Below are positions 1 to 4,379 of a stretch of DNA of 5,539 nucleotides, in pieces. The notes under the pieces are model-generated. The model was not told the DNA's origin, searched no databases, and saw only the letters and a program-made list of their open reading frames with translations. This stretch comes from Candidatus Kaiserbacteria bacterium (GTDB lineage: Bacteria > Patescibacteriota > Minisyncoccia > Phycocordibacterales > UBA918), in assembly GCA_007116965.1 (NCBI GenBank), contig SKHJ01000017.1:1-5539 (forward strand), in the 5' to 3' direction. Position 1 is the stretch's first letter, and every line of letters starts with the position of its first letter. A program made the translations under genes and the position numbers.

Positions 1-2
1 CC

Positions 3-239
3 ATAGACCCTAGTACATCGGTCTCAAAATTGGTCAAATATCTCAAAGGTAAAACATCCCGAAAACTCCAAATGGAATACCCCGAACTCAAAAGACGCTA
101 CTGGGGTCAACACTTCTGGGTCCGCGGGTACTTTGTCTGCTCAACCGGTAACGTAACCACAAAGATGATAGAGGAATACATCAAACATCACTTCGAAGGT
201 GAGGCTGGCAAAGATGCGTTCAATGTGCAGGAACCATAA
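3..239 (+). CDS. tnpA: IS200/IS605-family transposase TnpA (Y1 HUH), C-terminal fragment at window edge
   Basis: TnpA is a small single-strand-specific DNA transposase that cuts and rejoins element ends through a tyrosine-DNA bond. About 78 residues are visible. The frame is open from the first codon at position 3 (ATA) and the residues before the TTG at 30 already read like the family (a PSxSVSKLVKYLKGK block), so that TTG is internal and the gene begins off the window. Family marks seen are LKGKTSR, the block YWGQHFWVRGYF, STGNVT, and the C-terminal helix MIEEYIKHH, whose tyrosine (codon 177-179) fits the catalytic nucleophile. The HUH metal-binding histidines would lie upstream and cannot be checked. 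No frameshift is seen in the visible part and it ends at a TAA. No TnpB or IscB gene follows; comM lies next, convergent. The family call is firm; whether the element is intact is unknown. Confidence 0.9.
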   Translation: MDPSTSVSKLVKYLKGKTSRKLQMEYPELKRRYWGQHFWVRGYFVCSTGNVTTKMIEEYIKHHFEGEAGKDAFNVQEP

Positions 240-253
240 ACGACTTCAGTCGT
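240..253. repeat. Short perfect hairpin just after tnpA
   Basis: Arms ACGAC (240-244) and GTCGT (249-253) are exact reverse complements around a TTCA loop, starting one base after the tnpA stop. Five base pairs alone are weak, but the place suits a subterminal hairpin of an IS200/IS605 right end. There is no following T-run. Confidence 0.4.
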
Positions 254-260
254 GTCCCAA

Positions 261-283
261 ACTGTGCACTTCGAGTGCACAGT
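261..283. repeat. Perfect 10-bp hairpin between convergent tnpA and comM: IS end hairpin or terminator
   Basis: ACTGTGCACT (261-270) pairs exactly with AGTGCACAGT (274-283) around a three-base loop, TCG. Two roles are possible. As single-stranded DNA it could be the right-end hairpin that TnpA binds. As RNA it could stop transcription from comM on the minus strand, where the stem is followed by only three Ts and then GGG, a weak tail; on the plus strand the stem is followed by GGTTGAC, which is no terminator tail. I favour the insertion-sequence role, with termination of comM as a possible second use. Confidence 0.55.
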
Positions 284-305
284 GGTTGACAATGCACAAG
301 TTGGT

Positions 306-1823
306 TTACACCTTCACTCGAAATTGTAGCGCTTCCAACACGTGTTCGGGTGTGATGTGCTCGGCTGCGGCTAAGTCGGCGATGGTGCGAGACACTTTGA
401 TCAAGCGGTGGTAGCTACGGGGCGAGAGGTTAAGTTTCTGACTCGATGATTTCAGGAGGCCTTTAACTTCATTACTGAGAACAATGCGTTCATCGATATC
501 GCGGCTTGAGAGATTAGCATTAACCGCTGGCGTCTGTTTTGGAAAGCGGGCCTGCATTTGATCGCGAGCGGTTGCGATTTGTTCGCAGATGGTATCGGTC
601 TCACCATTGGTGCTCGGTAATGATTGCAGGGTCTCGTAATCAATATGTGGCACTTCGACCCACAAGTCGATACGGTCCAAGATCGGACCAGATATCTTGG
701 TACCATAATTGTCACGAATGGCCTGTAGGTAATCAGTTGTACCGTCTTCACTGCCACGATAGGGATTTAGCGCAGCCACCAATAAGAAGTCGGCGGGAAA
801 CAGCGCAGAGTGTTGCACTCGGGCAATGGACACCACCCTATCTTCGAGTGGTTGACGCAGGGCATCTAAGGAACGTCGTTCAAACTCGGGAAACTCATCC
901 ATAAACAGGACGCCGTGGTGGGCGAGGGTGACCTCACCTGGTTTGGGGTTGCTCCCACCACCGACCAAGGCGGTGTGCGAAGCGGTATGGTGTGGGGCGC
1001 GAAACGGTGGCAGCGCACAGACATCGCTTTCCAGCGATCCGGCCAGCGAGTGAATAGCGGTCACTGCCAGAGCTTCGCTTCGTGAGAGCGGCGGCAGGAT
1101 ACTCTGAAGAGCACGTGCCAACATAGTTTTGCCGGTACCGGGCGGACCGACGAGCATTATATTATGGCGACCAGCCGCGGCGATGGTCAGCGCCCGTTTG
1201 GCCTGATGTTGGCCTTTGATATCTTCCAGTCGAATCTGCGTTGGTTCCCATCGCTCTGGAATCTCGGTCTGGTCTTGGACCGTTAGTGCGTTTGGGTGGG
1301 GATGAGCGGTGTCAATATGGGCGATGACCGACCGTAGATCAGGGGCGGAATAGACGATAATATCACTGACCAAAGCCGCTTCCCGAGCGTTGGCGGCCGG
1401 CACAATGACTTCTGTAAAGCCAGCTTGTTGGGCTCGTTGTACACTGGCGAGAATACCTTTCACTCCGCGCAAGGTGCCATCAAGCGCGAGTTCGCCGATG
1501 TAGATACGCTTGGTTGCGTCGGGTTTGATCTCGCCCGCAGCCGTGAGGTACGCAATGGCCAGTGGTAGATCAAACAATGGTCCGTCTTTCTTTAGATCAG
1601 CTGGTGAAAGGGAAAGGGTTACTCGTTGCGCGTGGTGTCGTGGTGGCTTGTGGCCACTGTGGGTGATAGCGGCATTGATACGGTCCTTAGCTTCCTCAAT
1701 GGCTTTGCCAGCCAGACCAACGATAGTGAAGGAGTGCGTACCGCGGGCCAAATCAGCCTCGACGGTCACAACGCTACCGTCGAGGACGTGTGGTTGCACG
1801 GTGTACGTGCGCGCCACCGTCAT
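306..1823 (-). CDS. comM: ComM/YifB family Mg-chelatase-like AAA+ ATPase
   Basis: ComM is a cytoplasmic hexameric AAA+ motor that, in the species studied, drives branch migration so that imported single-stranded DNA can be integrated during natural transformation. At 505 residues the protein is full length for the family. Order of parts: a Lon-like ChlI domain (about 20-140; SPADLKKDGPLFDLPLA at 73-89, IGELALDG at 109-116); the Mg-chelatase AAA+ domain (about 196-400) with Walker A GPPGTGKT at 226-233, RAPHHTAS at 275-282, Walker B GVLFMDE at 304-310, sensor asparagine in AALNP near 353, and SGPILDRIDL with an arginine at 384; and the C-terminal Mg-chelatase domain with SPRSYHRLIKVSRTIADL (467-484). 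The four cysteines many relatives carry after the sensor (MNPCPCG...CxC) are absent. The ATG at 1823 gives the normal family N-terminus. It starts four bases after the DksA-like stop with no clear ribosome binding site, so translational coupling is likely. Confidence 0.95.
   Translation of the reverse strand: MTVARTYTVQPHVLDGSVVTVEADLARGTHSFTIVGLAGKAIEEAKDRINAAITHSGHKPPRHHAQRVTLSLSPADLKKDGPLFDLPLAIAYLTAAGEIKPDATKRIYIGELALDGTLRGVKGILASVQRAQQAGFTEVIVPAANAREAALVSDIIVYSAPDLRSVIAHIDTAHPHPNALTVQDQTEIPERWEPTQIRLEDIKGQHQAKRALTIAAAGRHNIMLVGPPGTGKTMLARALQSILPPLSRSEALAVTAIHSLAGSLESDVCALPPFRAPHHTASHTALVGGGSNPKPGEVTLAHHGVLFMDEFPEFERRSLDALRQPLEDRVVSIARVQHSALFPADFLLVAALNPYRGSEDGTTDYLQAIRDNYGTKISGPILDRIDLWVEVPHIDYETLQSLPSTNGETDTICEQIATARDQMQARFPKQTPAVNANLSSRDIDERIVLSNEVKGLLKSSSQKLNLSPRSYHRLIKVSRTIADLAAAEHITPEHVLEALQFRVKV
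1757..1785. repeat. Perfect 10-bp inverted repeat in the first codons of comM
   Basis: CCTCGACGGT (1757-1766) and ACCGTCGAGG (1776-1785) are exact reverse complements around nine bases. In comM mRNA this is a GC-rich stem over codons 13-23 or so, about 39-67 bases from the start of the reading frame, coding for LDG...TVE. A stem so early could slow early elongation or expose an RNase site. It may also be chance; the pairing itself is certain. Confidence 0.5.
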
Positions 1824-1827
1824 AGCT

Positions 1828-2202
1828 CTAGAGTGGGAGTTGCCCCTCGTCGTTCATATGAGCTTTACACGTACGAGCGGCGGGATTAGCTGCCAAACGG
1901 TCCTCTTCGATTGGTTCGCCAGATATTTCGCAGGTACCGAACGTACCTCCCTCAATCTTTTTCAGGGCACGCTTTATATTATTAAAGCGAGTCTCAAGCT
2001 GAGCCACAATGGCTCGTCGCTCATTCCATTCTTCAACCACATCGGCTTCAACATTTTCGTCTGCTTCCCCTACTTCACCGCCATCTGGTTTGGCCACCCA
2101 ATCACCAGTGGTTTTATCATAGTGTGCGATACGTTCGAGCTCAACGATCACCTCATCAAGCATCACCTCTAATTGACCTTTGATTTTTGCTGTGTCTACC
2201 AT
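1828..2202 (-). CDS. DksA/TraR-family RNA-polymerase-binding regulator with degenerate zinc finger
   Basis: Family members bind in the secondary channel of RNA polymerase and alter promoter use, often together with (p)ppGpp. The 124-residue protein has two helical, coiled-coil-like stretches (about 5-27 and 56-84) joined by an acidic segment with W35 and ADENVEAD (47-54), then GTFGTCEISGEPI (87-98), RLAANPAA (102-109) and TCKAH (111-115). The usual four-cysteine finger reads C91, S94, C112, H115, so the second cysteine is serine and the last is histidine; zinc binding by three ligands is uncertain. The ATG at 2202 is chosen over the in-frame ATG at 2247, because the longer form adds a cysteine-rich 15-residue tail unlike the family and would overlap the end of the upstream gene. 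Nineteen bases separate it from that gene; comM follows after four bases. A promoter lies immediately upstream. The family call is firm; equivalence to E. coli DksA is not claimed. Confidence 0.9.
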   Translation of the reverse strand: MVDTAKIKGQLEVMLDEVIVELERIAHYDKTTGDWVAKPDGGEVGEADENVEADVVEEWNERRAIVAQLETRFNNIKRALKKIEGGTFGTCEISGEPIEEDRLAANPAARTCKAHMNDEGQLPL

Positions 2203-2210
2203 ATACCTGC

Positions 2211-2239
2211 AGTATACCGTACTAACGCAGATATGGCAC
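2211..2239 (-). promoter_or_regulatory. Candidate sigma70-type promoter giving a nearly leaderless mRNA for the DksA-like gene
   Basis: On the minus strand GTGCCA (2239-2234; four of six matches to TTGACA) is followed after exactly 17 bases by TATACT (2216-2211; five of six matches to TATAAT). Transcription would begin near 2204, zero to three bases before the ATG at 2202. The only ribosome-binding-like tetramer, AGGT at 2208-2205, leaves two bases to the ATG, too few for normal use. The -35 box lies inside the last codons of the upstream membrane-protein gene, so this would be an internal operon promoter. Inferred from sequence only. Confidence 0.45.
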
Positions 2240-4309
2240 GAGGGCATTCCAGACCGATGGCGTAGTGGTGATCAGGATAGCATTATTGGTCAGTCCATAG
2301 GTCAGTTGCGGTGTGTTATCCTCTCCCATAAAAACACGCAGGTCGTGTCCGCCATTGACAACGTCACGAAAGCGACCATCGTTCGTTGTGGTGATCCAAG
2401 GTAGTAACTCATTGGCGAGGTTGACCTCCCAGGTCAAAAGAGCCCCAAGCGCCTCATTGCGATTACTGACTTTAATGAGTATATACGGATTGTCTGGCCC
2501 ACGGTAGCCACCGAGGTACACGGCGGTAGCGATTGACTGCAAGCTAGCTGGTGGCGTGAAATTGAGAGAGCGGAAGACAGTGCCAGCGTCGGCAGTTTGC
2601 CATGCATCATCGACCATTTCTTGAGGGGTGATCTGCAGGACCTCGTTGCGGTGAGTTTGCAGCAGTTCACGAACAACCGACCAACGTTCGTCGGTACTCG
2701 GCCGCTCGTGTAGGACAACGGCCACGCTTTGAGTACCAATCACGGTTTCAACACTAGGTGCAGCCGCTTCTCGAGGTAAGAGATTGGGTATCAATACAGC
2801 CGCGCTGTAGATCACCAGAACCGTCAAGAGTACTACGCTGATTACTTGCACCACCAGGATATTGGTCTGATATCGCTCGGTAGCTTGCTCTAGTACTACT
2901 TCCTCCTCGGTCTGGCTTTCTCCAAATTGAACAGCTGTAGGCGGACGAGCGGAAACAGGTGTTGCCTGGGCAGGCGGGTCTGCTGGTACCGGGGACGATC
3001 GAGGAGCTTCACTAGGGGTGACGTCTGGTTTGGTTGGTTCAGGGCGGGCGGTCGTTGGTGCTGTAGAAGGTTCGTCCGTTGCTGTGGTTTCTGTTGGCTG
3101 GGCGGCCAGGTCCGAGGTGGTGGTCTCATCAGTAGTAACTGGGTGTGTCGACTGCGGAGTATCACTCTTGGTTGGGGATGGTACGTCGTCTGTTTTTGCT
3201 TTCGGCTGACTAGTCTCAATGACTGGCTCGGTGCCCGCTGATGCTGGAGAGGCTTTTGATTTCGTTGTGGTTGGCTTCGTCGTAGCTGCTGTCACTTCCT
3301 CTTTCTTGGTGGCGGTAGAATGAGGATCAGGTGTATCTGTCGCTGGTTGTGGTGCTGCAACCTCTGACGGTAGCTGGCTGTCAGACACAGATTCGGGGGT
3401 GCGGAAAGTGCGGCGAGGAGTCACCTCTACTGCCTGCACCCGAACGGTTGATCCATTGTCCTCGTGTGCAGGCAGTTCCGGTAAGAAAGCGGGCTCAATA
3501 TTTGTTGTTGAACCAGCTATCTCATCTGTCTCCTCGCCGAGCAGGTGTCGCTGTCGGATGCGGTCGGCGACACCTTCATTAGCTACCATGCTGACCCCAG
3601 TACGGGACGCTGCTTGGGATACCACATCAGCTCGTGTCTCGGGTGAGCTAACGGTCAGCACAACCTTGGGTTTTGGTGTAAGGGATTTCTTTACGGATGA
3701 TAGATCTTGAGTGATACTTTCGTATAATGCTCGCAAGAAGCCTTTGTGGTGACGTTTGGTATCTTTGATGATAGTAGCGTTCTCAGCGGCGTCACGTTTG
3801 ACTTCCAAAACAGTAGCTTTTTCTGTATCCAAGATCGAGTCAGGGGCAGCGTGGATAGCGGCCGATGATTGCTGTAAGGCCTCCTGCTTCTCAGCTGAAG
3901 GAGCTGGCCCGTCGACCTTGGTAGATGAGCGGTGTAAGGTGTGGAACGGCGGGTGATCTTTTGGTTCTGGTGGACCGCCGGCAGAAGCTGAATCTTTTGG
4001 TGGTGGTGGTGGAATCTTGGTACGTGGTTCAGCGGTGTGAGGCCGGTCTGCTATATGTGTCTCGTCTGTCTTTTCTTTCTTAAAGTCTTTTGGGGTTGGG
4101 GCAACTGATCTATTTTTGAGGTCGACACCGGTTTTGGTGGTGTGTGTATCGGTCTGGTTGGTCTTTTTATCTCCAGTTCTACCTAGCGATGGCTTTTCTT
4201 CCTGATCTTTGGTTTTTTTATCGTGGTCAGTAGACGTGTGCTGGACACGCTCAGCATCCTGAGCAAAGGTTCGCACTTTAGCCAATGTCGGTTTGTCGTC
4301 GCTAGCCAT
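2222..4309 (-). CDS. Large single-pass membrane protein with ~480-residue disordered N-terminal region and conserved-looking C-terminal domain; function unknown
   Basis: I do not recognise a named family. The 695 residues fall into four parts. Residues 1-215 are hydrophilic and rich in K, D, T and P, with a run of five prolines at 100-104. Residues 216-300 are more mixed and might hold a short folded piece (KVVLTVSSPETRADVV, GVADRIRQRHLLG). Residues 310-462 are almost wholly P, T, S, A, E and K, a flexible linker. One strong membrane helix lies at about 484-511 (ILVVQVISVVLLTVLVIYS). The final 180 or so residues look folded (SLNFTPPASLQ 581-591, YLGGYRGPDNPYILIKVSN 598-616, LLTWEVNLANELLPWI 624-639, NAILITTTPSVWNAL 676-690). 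There is no N-terminal signal peptide, so I infer the long N-terminal part is cytoplasmic and the C-terminal domain outside. The C-terminal pattern recalls uncharacterised Patescibacteria membrane proteins; this is from memory, unverified. The ATG at 4309 lacks a ribosome binding site. Confidence 0.85.
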   Translation of the reverse strand: MASDDKPTLAKVRTFAQDAERVQHTSTDHDKKTKDQEEKPSLGRTGDKKTNQTDTHTTKTGVDLKNRSVAPTPKDFKKEKTDETHIADRPHTAEPRTKIPPPPPKDSASAGGPPEPKDHPPFHTLHRSSTKVDGPAPSAEKQEALQQSSAAIHAAPDSILDTEKATVLEVKRDAAENATIIKDTKRHHKGFLRALYESITQDLSSVKKSLTPKPKVVLTVSSPETRADVVSQAASRTGVSMVANEGVADRIRQRHLLGEETDEIAGSTTNIEPAFLPELPAHEDNGSTVRVQAVEVTPRRTFRTPESVSDSQLPSEVAAPQPATDTPDPHSTATKKEEVTAATTKPTTTKSKASPASAGTEPVIETSQPKAKTDDVPSPTKSDTPQSTHPVTTDETTTSDLAAQPTETTATDEPSTAPTTARPEPTKPDVTPSEAPRSSPVPADPPAQATPVSARPPTAVQFGESQTEEEVVLEQATERYQTNILVVQVISVVLLTVLVIYSAAVLIPNLLPREAAAPSVETVIGTQSVAVVLHERPSTDERWSVVRELLQTHRNEVLQITPQEMVDDAWQTADAGTVFRSLNFTPPASLQSIATAVYLGGYRGPDNPYILIKVSNRNEALGALLTWEVNLANELLPWITTTNDGRFRDVVNGGHDLRVFMGEDNTPQLTYGLTNNAILITTTPSVWNALVPYLR
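3998..4012. repeat. Five tandem TGG triplets (CCA codons) encoding a polyproline run
   Basis: Five copies of TGG on the plus strand read CCA five times in the 695-residue membrane protein, giving prolines 100-104. The tract could gain or lose whole triplets by slippage without breaking the frame. Five consecutive prolines usually need elongation factor P for smooth translation. Confidence 0.6.
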
Positions 4310-4314
4310 ACCGT

Positions 4315-4347
4315 AATATATCTATAGTACCTTATTTTATTTGCCAA
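4315..4347 (-). promoter_or_regulatory. Candidate promoter for the 695-residue membrane protein gene
   Basis: TTGGCA (4347-4342; five of six to the -35 consensus) is followed after 15 bases by TATAGA (4326-4321; four of six), and a further TATATT (4320-4315; five of six to -10, but with no good -35 box) lies closer to the ATG. Either choice starts the transcript within about five bases of the ATG at 4309. The spacing of the first pair is short and the AT-rich gap offers several overlapping hexamers, so the exact boxes are uncertain. Confidence 0.35.
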
Positions 4348-4355
4348 ATAAGGTA
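4328..4355. repeat. Perfect 10-bp inverted repeat in the pnp-membrane protein gap; operator or mRNA hairpin
   Basis: TACCTTATTT (4328-4337) and AAATAAGGTA (4346-4355) are exact reverse complements with eight bases between. The right arm belongs to GCCAAATAAGGT (4343-4354), which is repeated imperfectly as GCCAACAAGGT (4360-4370), so AAGGT half-sites occur three times. The repeat covers the candidate -35 box. It could be a repressor site or a stem in the 3' end of pnp mRNA. It is not a standard terminator: the stem is AU-rich and no T-run follows on either strand. Confidence 0.5.
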
Positions 4356-4379
4356 ATCAGCCAACAAGGTGTGGGTAGG

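Larger units (their letters stand above)
1..283 (+). mobile_element. Right-hand part of an IS200/IS605-like insertion sequence (right boundary approximate)
   Basis: Elements of this family have no terminal inverted repeats; instead subterminal hairpins lie close to each end and are recognised as single-stranded DNA by TnpA. Here the tnpA stop is followed at once by two perfect hairpins (240-253 and 261-283), as expected of a right end. The true cleavage site cannot be placed without the left end or an empty-site sequence, so the limit at 283 is only the base of the second hairpin. The element, if it ends here, stops about 23 bases short of the comM stop codon and leaves comM whole. Confidence 0.4.

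Noticed and set aside
30..32. TTG at 30 as the start of a complete 69-residue protein
   Set aside because: Upstream codons in the same frame already match the transposase family, so this is an internal leucine of a longer gene.
286..314. TTGACA at 286-291 as a plus-strand -35 box
   Set aside because: No -10-like hexamer is present 16-18 bases downstream (CACCTT there), and no plus-strand gene follows.
1510..2172. Plus-strand 220-codon open frame across the comM and DksA-like genes
   Set aside because: It lies opposite two clearly conserved minus-strand genes and its translation shows no family motif; it is a shadow frame.
2203..2247. N-terminal extension of the DksA-like protein from the ATG at 2247
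   Set aside because: The extra 15 residues are unlike the family, overlap the upstream gene's stop codon, and cover the best promoter.
2927..3241. Plus-strand open frames opposite the proline/threonine-rich segment of the membrane protein
   Set aside because: The long frames reflect the skewed codon content of the opposite gene; translations are low-complexity W/R/G/V/S text with no motif.
3543..3575. Perfect 9-bp inverted repeat (AGGTGTCGC / GCGACACCT) with a 15-base loop in the membrane-protein gene
   Set aside because: A 9-bp match with a free loop length is about what chance gives in a window of this size, and it lies mid-gene with no other sign of function.
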